Of a stretch of 64,000 bases of DNA, positions 8,438 through 17,499 are shown piece by piece; within the stretch, counting starts at the first letter, position 1; the number at the start of each line of letters is the position of its first letter. Under the pieces are notes generated by a model, which worked only from the letters and a program-made list of their open reading frames with translations, did not search any database and was not told the DNA's origin. Source of the stretch: CAIWHR01 sp963836265 (lineage in GTDB: Bacteria; Pseudomonadota; Gammaproteobacteria; Burkholderiales; Casimicrobiaceae). The position numbers and the translations under genes are program-made. Where the stretch lies: NCBI GenBank assembly GCA_963836265.1, contig CAWIIO010000002.1:482887-546886 (forward strand). The letters run 5' to 3'.

Positions 8438-8577
8438 GCGCGCCCGAGCATTGAACTCCTTCGGCGCGGCCGCATCTTAAGAAACCGGGGTACGGGGTGG
8501 TCCTGCTTGTGCGGCCGCTCTATTCTGCTAGGCTAGCTGCTTGACCGGTCCGCAGACGGACCGCATCTGGAGACATC

Positions 8578-9300
8578 ATGGATCCGAGATTCAAACCCGT
8601 CATGGCACCGGGCGCGTCGCCCGCGCTGCCGCAGACCGCCGCGCCGGGCGCGATCGACGCGCGGCGCGTCCTGCGCAATACGTACTGGCTGCTGGCGCTG
8701 TCGCTGCTGCCGACCGTGGCCGGCGCCTTCGTCGGCATGCAGCTCAATTTCATCGCGCTGTTCAAGTCGGCGCCGATCATGACGCCGCTGCTGATGTTCG
8801 GCGCGATGCTGGGCTCGCTGTGGATCGTCACGTTGCTGCGCAACAGCGCGTGGGGGGTCGTTGCGCTCTTCGGCTTCACGTTCGTCGCGGGCCTGATGCT
8901 GACACCGATCCTGACGGTCGCCGCCGGTTTTCGCAATGGCGGCCAACTCGTCGCGCTGTCCGGCGGGCTCACGGCGGCGGTGTTCTTCGCGCTCGCGTCC
9001 TACGCGTCGGTGACCAAGCGCGATTTCGGCTTCCTCGGCCGGTTCCTGTTCATCGGGCTGGTCCTGCTGATCGTCGCCTCGCTCGCCAACCTGTTCTTCC
9101 AGGTGCCGGTCGTCGCGCTGTCGATCTCGGCGATCGCGGTTCTGCTCTTCTCGATGTACCTGCTCTACGACTTGAGCAATATCGTGCGCGGCGGCCAGAC
9201 GAACTACGTGATGGCCACGCTGAGCCTGTTCCTCGACCTGTTCAACATCTTCATCGGGCTCCTCAATCTGCTGCTCGCTTTCTCCGGTCAGCGCGATTGA
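8578..9300 (+). CDS. Bax inhibitor-1/YccA family membrane protein
   Basis: A 240-residue inner-membrane protein of the BI-1 (TMBIM) family, with about seven hydrophobic helices from residue 33 to the C terminus. The order and spacing of helices and the helix with LFNIFIGLLNLL near the end match bacterial YccA/YbhL proteins. These are linked to FtsH control or ion leak in other organisms; the role here is not proven. ATG 8578 follows GGAGACATC. It is monocistronic with a strong terminator at 9321 and converges on serB. Confidence 0.88.
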   Translation: MDPRFKPVMAPGASPALPQTAAPGAIDARRVLRNTYWLLALSLLPTVAGAFVGMQLNFIALFKSAPIMTPLLMFGAMLGSLWIVTLLRNSAWGVVALFGFTFVAGLMLTPILTVAAGFRNGGQLVALSGGLTAAVFFALASYASVTKRDFGFLGRFLFIGLVLLIVASLANLFFQVPVVALSISAIAVLLFSMYLLYDLSNIVRGGQTNYVMATLSLFLDLFNIFIGLLNLLLAFSGQRD

Positions 9301-9320
9301 AATTCGAACGACGGCGAGAG

Positions 9321-9347
9321 CGGGGCGGAGCGATCCGCCCCGTTTTT
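9321..9347 (+). terminator. Rho-independent terminator after the BI-1 gene
   Basis: CGGGGCGGA pairs with TCCGCCCCG over a four-base loop, followed by TTTTT. It lies 21 bases past the stop codon. Confidence 0.92.
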
Positions 9348-9357
9348 GCGCGAAGGA

Positions 9358-10197
9358 CTACCCGAAGACGTTGAGAACCGCGTCGAGTCCGCAGTGGTCG
9401 ATCGCATAGGTCGCCTGCGCGCGCACGAGCGGCTTCGCATGGTAGGCGAAGGACACGTCGGCCACCTTCAGCATCGGCAGGTCGTTGGCGCCATCGCCGA
9501 TTGCGATCGCGATGCCGCCGCCGCCGGCAAAGCGCCGGCGCATCGCCGAGAACCGCGCCGCCTTCGCGCCGGCGTCGACGATGGGGTTCACGACCCGGCC
9601 GGTGAGCTTGCCGCCGACGATCTCGAGCACGTTCGACGCAGTCGCGTCGAGCGAGAGCCGTGCGGCCAGTCGATTGGTGAAGAACGTGAAGCCGCCGGAC
9701 ACGAGCAGGATCTTGGCGCCGACGGCCTTGAAGCCTTCGAGCATTCGTTCGGCCCCGGGAGAAAGCGCCAGCCGCTCGTCGTAGACGCGCTGCAGCGCCG
9801 CTTCGTCCAGCCCGGCGAGCAGCGCCACGCGGCGCTTGAGGCTTTCGCGAAAGTCGATTTCGCCGCGCATCGCGGCCGTGGTGATCGCGGCGACCGCCGG
9901 CTTGATCCCCACGAGGTCGGCAATCTCGTCGATGCATTCGATCGTGATCAGCGTCGAATCCATGTCCAGCGCCACCACGCGCACCCGGTTGCGCTCGAGA
10001 TCGGCAGGGACGAACGCGCAATCGATCGCCGCGGCGGCGCAGAACTCGGCCACGCCGGCCCGCGACTGCACCCGGGGAAAGCGAAACGCCCGCTGGCCGC
10101 CGCCGTCGAGCGCGGCAACGCCCTGCGCGCCCGCAAGCGCCGCGATCTGGGCGAGCTCCGTGGGCCCGACCGCCGGGGCCTGGATCACCAGATCCAT
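9358..10197 (-). CDS. serB: Phosphoserine phosphatase
   Basis: A 279-residue HAD-superfamily enzyme that hydrolyses O-phospho-L-serine to L-serine, the last step of serine synthesis. Residues about 1-70 are a divergent ACT-like region. The HAD core starts with the nucleophile motif DMDSTLI. Then come ECIDEIAD with the substrate-binding Glu, LVSGGFTFF for motif II, and IGDGANDLPML for motif IV. Length fits the SerB family. It lies 52 bases downstream of purT and in the same direction as purT and rnr, so the three may be partly co-transcribed. Confidence 0.95.
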   Translation of the reverse strand: MDLVIQAPAVGPTELAQIAALAGAQGVAALDGGGQRAFRFPRVQSRAGVAEFCAAAAIDCAFVPADLERNRVRVVALDMDSTLITIECIDEIADLVGIKPAVAAITTAAMRGEIDFRESLKRRVALLAGLDEAALQRVYDERLALSPGAERMLEGFKAVGAKILLVSGGFTFFTNRLAARLSLDATASNVLEIVGGKLTGRVVNPIVDAGAKAARFSAMRRRFAGGGGIAIAIGDGANDLPMLKVADVSFAYHAKPLVRAQATYAIDHCGLDAVLNVFG

Positions 10198-10249
10198 CGG
10201 CGGACCTCGGGGGTGCGGGCGGCGGTGCGGGGCGCGCCCCCGGCGGGCA

Positions 10250-11452
10250 TCAAGGGCGCGGCTTCACGCGGCCCGCGCATTCCTTGGCGCGCTCGCGAGC
10301 CTGCGTGATGTCGGGCGCGGTGGCGAGCGCCACGCCCATGCGCCGCCGCTTGTAGGCTTCGGGCTTGCCGAAAAGCCGCAGATCCGAGCCCGGGACCGCG
10401 AGCGCGTGCGCGACGTCGTCGAAGTGGATCCCGCGGCCCTCCACGCCGCCGTAGATCACGGCGGAGGCTCCCGGCGAGAGCAGGCGCACGTCGACCGGCA
10501 GGCCGAGAATCGCGCGGGCGTGGAGGTCGAATTCGCTCTGCGCCTGCGTGCACATCGTGACCATCCCCGTGTCGTGCGGCCGGGGACTCACTTCGGAGAA
10601 CCAGACCCGGTCGCCCTTGACGAAGAGCTCGACGCCGAAGATGCCGCGGCCGCCGAGCTCCGCCGTCACGCGTCCGGCGATGTCGCGCGCGCTCGCGAGC
10701 GCGGCCGTCGACATCGGCTGCGGCTGCCACGACTCGACGTAGTCGCCTTGCACCTGGAGGTGGCCGACCGGGTGGCAGAAATGGGTCTGGATGCCGCCGT
10801 TCCCGGCGGCGGCTCGAACCGTGAGCTGCGTGATCTCGTAGTCGAAATCGACGAAGCCCTCGACGATCACGCGGCTTCCGCGCACCCGCGCAGCGCTTTC
10901 CGCGTACTGCCACGCCGCGGCGAGCTCGGCCTTCGAGCGCACCAGCGACTGGCCCTTGCCCGACGACGACATCACGGGCTTCACCAGGCACGGGTAACCG
11001 ATGCCGCGTGCGCTATCGATCGCGCGCTGCAGCTCCTCGAGGCTGTCCGCGAACCGGTAGGGCGAGGTCGGCAGACCGAGCGTCTCCGCGGCGAGCCGGC
11101 GGATGCCTTCGCGGTTCATCGTGAGGTTTACGGCGCGCGCCGTGGGAATGATCTCGGCAAGGCGATCGCGTTCGATCGCCACCAGCACGTCGGTTGCGAT
11201 CGCCTCGATTTCGGGAACGACGAGCTGCGGGCGCTCCTGCTCGATCAGCCGCCGCAGCGCCTGGCCGTCGGTCATCGCGATCACGTGCGTGCGATGCGCC
11301 ACCTGGTGGCCGGGCGCATTGGCGTAGCGATCCACGGCGACGACCTCGACCCCGAGGCGCTGCAGCGAGATGACGATTTCCTTGCCGAGCTCGCCGCTGC
11401 CCAAAAGCATTATCTTGGTCGCAGACGGGGAGAGGGGCGTACCGATGTGCAT
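10250..11452 (-). CDS. purT: Formate-dependent phosphoribosylglycinamide formyltransferase
   Basis: A 400-residue ATP-grasp enzyme that makes formyl-GAR from GAR, formate and ATP in purine synthesis. The N-terminal pre-ATP-grasp domain starts KIMLLGSGELGKEI. The ATP-grasp core has PCLVKPVMSSSGKGQS (phosphate-binding loop), VIVEGFVDFDYEIT and the metal ligands in FGVELFVKGDRVWFSEVSPRPHDTGMVT. The C-terminal domain ends in SDLRLFGKPEAYKRRRMGVALA, as in PurT. It is full length and intact, and transcribed with rnr upstream and serB downstream. Confidence 0.96.
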   Translation of the reverse strand: MHIGTPLSPSATKIMLLGSGELGKEIVISLQRLGVEVVAVDRYANAPGHQVAHRTHVIAMTDGQALRRLIEQERPQLVVPEIEAIATDVLVAIERDRLAEIIPTARAVNLTMNREGIRRLAAETLGLPTSPYRFADSLEELQRAIDSARGIGYPCLVKPVMSSSGKGQSLVRSKAELAAAWQYAESAARVRGSRVIVEGFVDFDYEITQLTVRAAAGNGGIQTHFCHPVGHLQVQGDYVESWQPQPMSTAALASARDIAGRVTAELGGRGIFGVELFVKGDRVWFSEVSPRPHDTGMVTMCTQAQSEFDLHARAILGLPVDVRLLSPGASAVIYGGVEGRGIHFDDVAHALAVPGSDLRLFGKPEAYKRRRMGVALATAPDITQARERAKECAGRVKPRP

Positions 11453-11514
11453 CGGGTGCTCAGAACCGGAAGCGGCGACGACGGTCGACGCGATGACGTT
11501 CAGCGCTCATTTTA

Positions 11515-13924
11515 TCAGCGTTCGTGCGTGCGCCCCTTCTTGCGCGGGGAATCGGCGCGGGCAATGGGCTCGCTTTGCTTCCGCCGCGGCGCTGCGGAGG
11601 CCGACTCGTCGCCGGCGAGCGTGAAATCGATCTTCGTCGCCTCGAGATCGACGCGCGCGACCGTGACCCGCACTCGCCCCGCGAGCTGGAACACGCGCCC
11701 GCTGCGCTCGCCGATCATCGCGTGGCGGCCGGTGTCGAAATGGAAGTAGTCGCGGCCGAGCTCGGTGACGTGGACGAGGCCGTCGATGTTGAGATCGTCC
11801 AGCGTGACGAAGATCCCGAAGCTCGTCACCCCGCTGATCGTGCCCGCGTACGTCTCGCCGACCTTGTCCTGCATGAAGTAGCACTTGAGCCAGGCCTCGA
11901 CGTCGCGCGTCGCGTCGTCGGCGCGGCGTTCGGTGAACGAGCAATGCTCGCCCAGCTCCGCCCACGACGCGCCCTGCGGCCGGTATTCGCGCCGCGCGAG
12001 CACCGCCTTGATCGCCCGGTGGACGAGCAGGTCCGGATAGCGGCGGATGGGCGAGGTGAAATGCGCGTACGCCTCGTACGAGAGGCCGAAGTGGCCGACG
12101 TTGTCGGGGCGATAGCGCGCCTGCTGCAGCGAGCGCAGCAGGACCGTCTGCAGCAGCGCGTAGTCCGGCCGGTCCTTGATCCGCAGCAGGAGCTTCGCGT
12201 AGTCGGAGGCGGTCGGCGCGTCGCCGCCGGGCAGCGACAGCGCGCAGCTCGCGAGGAAGTCGCGAAGCGCCGCGAGCTTCTCCGGGGTCGGACCCTCGTG
12301 CACGCGGTAGAGCGTCGGATGCTTGTTCTGCGCCAGGAACCCGGCGGTGCAGACGTTCGCCGCGAGCATGCACTCCTCGATCAGCTTGTGCGCGTCGTTG
12401 CGCACGACCGGAACGATGCGGACGATCTTGCCCCGGACGTCGAATTCGAGCTCGATCTCGACGGTGTCGAAGTCGATCGCGCCGCGCGCCTCGCGCGCTT
12501 CCTTGAGCGCGTGATACAGCGCGTAGAGGTTCCCGAGATGCGGCAGCAGCGGGCGCGCGGCAGCGGGGGCCTTGCCGGGCGCCGAGAGCCAGCTCCACAC
12601 CTGCGCATAGGTGAGGCGGGCGCGCGAGTGCATCACCGCCGGGTAGAAGCGGTGGCGCTTGATCGCGCCGGTGGCGCTCACCTCCATCTCGCAGACCATG
12701 CACAGCCGGTCGACGTCGGGCTTCAGCGAGCACAGCTCGTTCGACAGCTCCTCGGGCAGCATCGGAATCACGCGCCGCGGAAAATAGACCGACGTGCCGC
12801 GCTCGCGCGCGTCGCGGTCGAGCGCGTCGCCGTCGCGGACGTAATGCGAAACGTCGGCGATCGCGACGACGAGCCGGAAGCCCTTGCCCTTGCGCTCGCA
12901 GTAGACGGCGTCGTCGAAGTCCTTCGCCGTCTCGCTGTCGATCGTGACGAGCGGCAGGTCGGTGAGGTCGGCCCGGTCCGCCCGATCGGCGTCGCGCACC
13001 TCCTTCGGCAACCTGCCCGCCTGCTTCCTGCGCCGCGGGCGAGAATTCGTGCGGCAGGTCGTGCTTGCGCAGCGCGATCTCGATTTCCATCCCGGGATCG
13101 GTGTAGCTGCCGAGGACCTCTGTCACCCGCGCGAGGGCTTCGCGCTGCGGCGAGGGTTGCTCGACGATCTCGACGACGACGACGTCGCCGGACTTGGCGG
13201 CTCCGCGCTCCTCCGGCGGCACCAGCAGATCCTGGTTGATTCGGCGGTTCTCGGCGACGACGAAGGCGATGCCGCGCTCCTCGTAGAGGCGGCCGACGAT
13301 CGTGCGGTTCGCGCGTTCGAGCACGTCGACGATCTCGCCTTCGGGCCGGCCGCGCCGGTCGGTGCCGATGCGCCGGACCGTCGCGCGATCGCCGTGCAGC
13401 ACCTTGTGCATCTCGCGCGGGCTCAGGAAAACGTCGGCCGAGCGATCGTCCGGCACGAGAAAGCCGAAGCCGTCGGGGTGGCCCTGCACGGTGCCGGTGA
13501 CGAGGTCGAGCTTCGCCACCACGCACAGCTCGCCCTTGCGATTCACGAGCAGCTGGCCGTCGCGCTGCATCGCGTCGACGCGGCCGAGGAACGCGTCGCG
13601 TGCGCGCTTGTCGACGGCGAGGAGACGCACGAGCTCGGCGGTCGGCAGCGGCACGCCCGAGCGCTGCAGCGCGTCGAGGATCGCGCTGCGCGAGGGCAGC
13701 AACGCCGGATCGACGTCGTCGCCGCGGCGGCGCGACGCGCGCTCGAGCGGCGGATCCGCGGACGGCGCGCGCGAGCGGCTCGCCGCGCGCGCGCTCACGG
13801 GTGCCGGGAATTCAGCTTTTGTCGCGACGGCGGGCTTCTTGCGCGGACGCGTCGCGCGCCGCGCGCCGGGAGCGTCGCTCGCGGGGCGAGACTGGGGTGA
13901 ACGGGGGGGGCGTTTTTTTGACAA
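11515..13924 (-). CDS. rnr: Ribonuclease R, split by one apparent frameshift
   Basis: A 3'-5' exoribonuclease of the RNB family that degrades structured RNA. The N-terminal basic tail and winged-helix/cold-shock domains run from ATG 13924 (GHPDGFGFLVPDDRSADVFL is the RNase B OB fold). The frame then breaks near 13030, just after HDLPHEFSPAA, and continues one frame over at KQAGRLPKEVRDAD. The catalytic RNB domain follows with SETAKDFDDAVYCER (metal-binding Asp cluster). A C-terminal S1 domain (YAGTISGVTSFGIFVTLDD) and a basic tail complete it. Removing one base near 13030 restores a full-length protein. As a core gene it is more likely mis-sequenced than broken. Confidence 0.93.
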
Positions 13925-13960
13925 GGAAGAGGGCGAAACGTAGACTATTCGATTGCGGTC

Positions 13961-14047
13961 GCCCAGGTGGCGGAATTGGTAGACGCACTAGGTTCAGGTC
14001 CTAGCGGTGGCGACACTGTGAAGGTTCGAGTCCTTTCCTGGGCACCA
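13961..14047 (+). tRNA. tRNA-Leu(CAG)
   Basis: The acceptor stem GCCCAGG pairs with CCTGGGC and CCA is encoded. The D arm is TGGCGGAATTGGTAGACGCA. The anticodon arm CTAGG-TTCAGGT-CCTAG gives anticodon CAG. A long variable arm (CGGTGGCGACACTG) and the T arm GGTTCGAGTCC mark a class II tRNA. A terminator hairpin follows 17 bases later. Confidence 0.97.
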
Positions 14048-14063
14048 TTCGACGGCCGACGAC

Positions 14064-14094
14064 GACAGGCGCCCCGGGGGCGCCTGTCTCGTTT
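14064..14094 (+). terminator. Terminator of the tRNA-Leu gene
   Basis: GACAGGCGCC pairs with GGCGCCTGTC across a short loop and is followed by TCGTTT. Confidence 0.75.
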
Positions 14095-14164
14095 GGGCTC
14101 GCGGATCCTGCCGATTGGAGCCGCACTTCGCACGGCGAGTTCGCGCCGAGCGTATCCGCATTCG

Positions 14165-14197
14165 TGCAAAAAAGAAAACCCCCGCAGCGCGGGGGTT
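14165..14197 (-). terminator. Terminator of the PEP-CTERM gene (minus strand)
   Basis: On the minus strand AACCCCCGC pairs with GCGGGGGTT over a three-base loop, followed by TTCTTTTTT. It lies about 33 bases after the stop at 14230. Confidence 0.9.
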
Positions 14198-14229
14198 CCT
14201 GGCGATCCGGCAACGGCGTTCGCGGGCGA

Positions 14230-14775
14230 TCAGCTGCGTCCCGTGCGGCGCGCGAAGCCAAGACCGGCGAGCGCGATGCCGAGCAGCGCGAGCGTGGCCG
14301 GCTCCGGAGCATCGCCGTCGCTGTGGATGCGATAGACGTTCTCGCCGATCGTGTAGATCGCGAAGCCGTTGGCATCCTCCATCACGACCGCGAAGGCATT
14401 GACCTGCAGCGGGTCGAAGAAGCACGACAGATCACCTTCGACGTCGCTGCCGCAGCCGTCACTCACCAGCTGCGCGGTCGTCGCCTGCGGCTCGAAGGGA
14501 TCCGGCCCGAAGATGAGTTCGTCGCTCCACGTCGAGCGATCGTTGATGTTTCCGCCGACCTCGAGCACCAGCACCACCCCGGCGACGACTGGAATCGGAA
14601 GCGTGACGATCGAGCCGATTTCGCTCGGACCCCCGTTGGCATCGCTCTCCCAGAAATCGCACTGGATGCCGCCGCCGACCAACGAACAGCTCGATACCGG
14701 GACGGCCAGCGACGTGCCCGCAAACCCGAGCGCCAGAGCCGCAATTGCAACCACCGAATAGAACAGCTTTTTCAT
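14230..14775 (-). CDS. PEP-CTERM sorting-signal protein
   Basis: A 181-residue exported protein, probably a substrate of exosortase A. It has a signal peptide (MKKLFYSVVAIAALALGFAGTSLA), a roughly 125-residue beta-rich Asp/Gly-rich mature domain with several cysteines, and a classic C-terminal tripartite signal: PEP (in APEPATLALLGIALAGL), a hydrophobic helix, then RRTGRS. The exosortase is expected to cut near PEP and release or attach the protein at the surface with the exopolysaccharide. It lies downstream of the exopolysaccharide operon but has its own leader region and terminator. A candidate sigma-54 promoter lies 73-88 bases upstream. Confidence 0.93.
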   Translation of the reverse strand: MKKLFYSVVAIAALALGFAGTSLAVPVSSCSLVGGGIQCDFWESDANGGPSEIGSIVTLPIPVVAGVVLVLEVGGNINDRSTWSDELIFGPDPFEPQATTAQLVSDGCGSDVEGDLSCFFDPLQVNAFAVVMEDANGFAIYTIGENVYRIHSDGDAPEPATLALLGIALAGLGFARRTGRS

Positions 14776-14847
14776 GATCCCACCCCCTTGCTCCGTCGAC
14801 GCCGGGCCGGAGTGTCTCCTCCGGGTCTGCTGCTGTACGCTGTCGTA

Positions 14848-14863
14848 GCAAGAATCGTGTCCA
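14848..14863 (-). promoter_or_regulatory. Candidate sigma-54 (-24/-12) promoter of the PEP-CTERM gene
   Basis: The minus strand reads TTGGACACGATTCTTGCT. The GG and GC elements are separated by 11 bases instead of the usual 10, while the -12 TTGCT is perfect. It would give a leader of about 60 bases. The PrsR regulator encoded in this locus is a sigma-54 activator, which makes such a promoter plausible; the extra base weakens it, although single-base errors are common in this sequence. Confidence 0.35.
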
Positions 14864-14995
14864 AAAGCCTTTTCGTAATTATTTCAATGGCTTTCGAAGA
14901 GCGGTCGGCGCCCGGGCTCGGGCGGTTGTAAAGCAGCCCGACAATCGAAAGCCGCGGTTCGGCGCCGTCCGGTCACCGAAGGTGTCGCCCGACGC

Positions 14996-15754
14996 CTATC
15001 GAGGCGCACCCAGCGTTCGGACGAGATTGCCGAGGATTTCGTACAGCGCGTAATAGCTCGCTTGCAATCCCGCGATGCCGGGGACGTAATCGAGCCATCC
15101 GCCGGCCTCGGGCGCGGCGAGTCCCGTCGGTGCGGCGATCGTCTCGATGCCCGCGGCGGCGAATTCGGCGCTCGCGCGGCGCATGTCGAAATCGTGCGCG
15201 ACCAGCACCACGCGATCGATCCCGTCCCGACGCAGCATCGCGGCCGAGAGAACGGCGTTCTCGTGCGTGTTGCGGGAGCGGTCTTCCGCCCAGCGCACGC
15301 CGACGCCGAATTCGCTCTCCAGCGATTGCCGCATCAGGGCGGCCTCGGTCTCGCCGCCGAACACCGACCCGCCGGTGACGAGCACCGGCAGTCCCGTCAG
15401 GCGCGCCACCCGGGCCCCGTAGCGCACCCGCTCGAGCGTGAGCAGGCCGAGCGTGTCGCCGCCGTACTCGGGCGCGTCGCGGCGCGTCCCGCCGCCGAGG
15501 ATCACGATCGCCTGGGCGCTCTTCGCGCGGTCGAGATCGAGCACCGGGAATCCGTCGACGGTTTGCCGCAGCACGTTCGACACCACCGGGACCGACAGCA
15601 GGAGGAGCGAGACGACGCCGAGGAACGCAAGCGCGCGGCCGAAGCGGGGGTGGCGGTGCAGCATTGCGAGTCCGAGCGCCGCGACGAGCAGCGGACCGGT
15701 CGGTGGCAGGACCAGCGCCTTCAGCAGCGCCTTCAGCCAGTACGGGTCGATCAA
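14996..15754 (-). CDS. DUF218/YdcF-type membrane-linked protein
   Basis: A 252-residue protein of the DUF218 (YdcF/ElyC/SanA) family. Two N-terminal hydrophobic segments (residues about 10-50) anchor it; the Rossmann-like domain begins at AQAIVILGGGTRRD and includes LVTGGSVFGGETEA, SRNTHENAVLSAAML and VVLVAHDFDMRRA. Family members are linked to envelope carrier-lipid or sugar metabolism, but no reaction is established. The start is TTG 15754, overlapping the TGA stop of the upstream protease gene by four bases (TTGA), so translation is probably coupled. Confidence 0.83.
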   Translation of the reverse strand: MIDPYWLKALLKALVLPPTGPLLVAALGLAMLHRHPRFGRALAFLGVVSLLLLSVPVVSNVLRQTVDGFPVLDLDRAKSAQAIVILGGGTRRDAPEYGGDTLGLLTLERVRYGARVARLTGLPVLVTGGSVFGGETEAALMRQSLESEFGVGVRWAEDRSRNTHENAVLSAAMLRRDGIDRVVLVAHDFDMRRASAEFAAAGIETIAAPTGLAAPEAGGWLDYVPGIAGLQASYYALYEILGNLVRTLGAPR

Positions 15755-16533
15755 GGACGCGCCTTTTGCAGGAGCTCCCGCAAGTGGTTGGCCGGCACCG
15801 CATAGGTGATGCCGCTGGGGTGCGCGAGCACGGACTCCTTGGTCCCCTTGACGAACACCATGTTGATGATGCCGAGCACCTCGCCCGACTCGGGATCGTA
15901 GATGGGACTGCCGCTGTTGCCGGGATACGCGGTCGCGTCGAGCTGGAAGACCGGGAACGAGCCGCTCGTGAGCCGGTGGATCACGCGGGGATCGAGGTCG
16001 GCGGATTTCGCCTGCGGGATCGCGATCGGCGTGATCGCCGAGATCATGCCGCGATGCGTGGCCGGGTAAGGACCGAGCGCGGCGCCGATCGGAAAGCCGG
16101 TGAAGAGGATGCCCTGGCCTTCCTTGACGCCGGCGGAATCGCCGAGGCGCAGCGGCGGCAATGCGGCGCCGCCAATGGTCAGAAGCGCCAGGTCGGAGCC
16201 CGGATCGACGACCGACCGCTTCGCTTCGCGGAATTGCGCCGTGCCCGCGGTCTTGCCCGGAAGCAGGACGCCGAGAACCTCCAGCCGGTTCGGGTCGACC
16301 GCTCCCGGCAGCACGTGGGCGTTGGTCGCGATGAGCGAGCCGTCGCCGATCGCGAACCCCGTACCCCGGAACTGGAAGGGCGGCGTCCGGGTCCGCTCGT
16401 AGGTTCCGATGGCGACGATCGAGGCCTTGACGCGTTCGATCGTGGCGGTCGGAGCTTCGGCGCGGGCGGCGGCCGCGACCAGGCACAGCATAAGTAGGGT
16501 CAGAGACGACTTTCGATGACGACGGCTGAACAC
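15751..16533 (-). CDS. Secreted trypsin-like serine protease
   Basis: A 260-residue exported protease. Signal peptide at residues about 8-26. The chymotrypsin-fold triad is visible: His in LIATNAHVLPG, Asp in SDLALLTIGG and the nucleophile Ser in AYPGNSGSPIYD. Such proteases recur in exopolysaccharide/PEP-CTERM gene clusters, where they may process surface proteins; the substrate is unknown. GTG 16533 is used as start. It lies between the lytic transglycosylase gene (27-base gap) and the DUF218 gene (4-base overlap), in one transcription unit. Confidence 0.88.
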   Translation of the reverse strand: MFSRRHRKSSLTLLMLCLVAAAARAEAPTATIERVKASIVAIGTYERTRTPPFQFRGTGFAIGDGSLIATNAHVLPGAVDPNRLEVLGVLLPGKTAGTAQFREAKRSVVDPGSDLALLTIGGAALPPLRLGDSAGVKEGQGILFTGFPIGAALGPYPATHRGMISAITPIAIPQAKSADLDPRVIHRLTSGSFPVFQLDATAYPGNSGSPIYDPESGEVLGIINMVFVKGTKESVLAHPSGITYAVPANHLRELLQKARP

Positions 16534-16560
16534 GGCGTGCGGGACCCCGCGCCTTTGAGA

Positions 16561-17499
16561 CTAGTGGGCGTCCTGGATCGTCAGGAACGGCGATGGCGCG
16601 ACGACGCGCGGGTCGAACGCATGCCAGTCGCGGCGGAACAGCTCCAGCACGCGCCGAACGTAATCGCGCGTTTCCGGATAAGGCGGAATGCCGCGGTACT
16701 TGTCGACGGCCGCCTCACCGGCGTTGTAGGCCGCGGCGGCCAGCGCGACCTGTCCCCGGTAATAGGCGAGGAGCCAGCGCAGGTACGCGAGACCGCCGCG
16801 CAGGTTGTCGTTGACGTCGTAGGGATTGCCGACATTGAAGCGGGTCGCGGTCTCCGGAATGAGCTGCATCAATCCGCGCGCATCCTTCTCCGAACGCGCC
16901 CGGGGCTCGAAATTCGACTCGACCGCGATGATCGAAAGCGCGAGCCGCGGATCCAGCGCGTAGCGCGGCGCGAGCTTCGCCACCTGCTCGGCGATCTTCT
17001 GCTTCCACGGGGGGAGCTCCGCGAACGGATCGGGTTCCGCCGCGACCGGAGCCTCCGCGGGGGCCGGCGGAGGCGGGCGCATGCAGTCGGGCAGCGTACC
17101 GCGATCATCGCCGACGAAGCGCTGCATCCGCTTCGCTTCGGCATGGCCCGCCGCCGCGGCGAGCGCGAACAGCGACGCGGCGATCGCGTCGTCGTGCGCG
17201 ACGCCGCGGCCATTGGCGTACATCCAGCCCAGACTGAACTGCGCCTCGGGATCGCCGTCGCGGGCCGCGGTGCAATACAGCGCCGCCGCCTTGAGCGGAT
17301 CTTTCGGCACTCCCTCGCCGTGCTCGTAGGCGAGCGCCCGCGCGATCAAGCTCGACGGCGGATCTTCCGCGTCGACGCTGCCGACACGACCCGCCGCGCT
17401 CGAGTCGGCCGCGAGCACGATCCCGGCGATCGCGAGCCAGCGCGCGGCGTCGATCGAACGCAGGACGCCTCGGCGGCGGTCAATCGTCGCCCTGGGCAT
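16561..17499 (-). CDS. Lytic transglycosylase with Sel1 repeats
   Basis: A 312-residue exported enzyme that should cleave peptidoglycan glycan strands. A hydrophobic N terminus is followed by Sel1-like repeats (residues about 50-125: ALAYEHGEGVPKDPLKAAALY, FSLGWMYANGRGV). A Pro-rich linker then leads to an SLT domain (about 170-300) with catalytic Glu in IIAVESNFEPRARS, then GLMQLIPETATRFNV and AYNAGEAAVDKY. It probably opens the wall for polysaccharide export machinery. Its start overlaps the end of the epimerase gene by 20 bases. Confidence 0.92.
   Translation of the reverse strand: MPRATIDRRRGVLRSIDAARWLAIAGIVLAADSSAAGRVGSVDAEDPPSSLIARALAYEHGEGVPKDPLKAAALYCTAARDGDPEAQFSLGWMYANGRGVAHDDAIAASLFALAAAAGHAEAKRMQRFVGDDRGTLPDCMRPPPPAPAEAPVAAEPDPFAELPPWKQKIAEQVAKLAPRYALDPRLALSIIAVESNFEPRARSEKDARGLMQLIPETATRFNVGNPYDVNDNLRGGLAYLRWLLAYYRGQVALAAAAYNAGEAAVDKYRGIPPYPETRDYVRRVLELFRRDWHAFDPRVVAPSPFLTIQDAH

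Larger units (their letters stand above)
7762..8577. other. Island-edge stretch without a clear gene
   Basis: No gene is well supported. An open frame on the plus strand up to 8248 has some ordinary-looking protein (REVINRPPLVGDLRIEEM...) but no start signal. The stretch contains an AT-rich near-palindrome at 7944-7961 and a tRNA-Ser fragment at 8393-8437. It marks the change from accessory to core genes. Confidence 0.45.

Noticed and set aside
9836..11749. Very long plus-strand open frame opposite serB and purT
   Set aside because: It is antisense to two intact conserved genes, is rich in Arg/Ala/His as expected for shadows of GC-rich codons, and has no recognisable domain.
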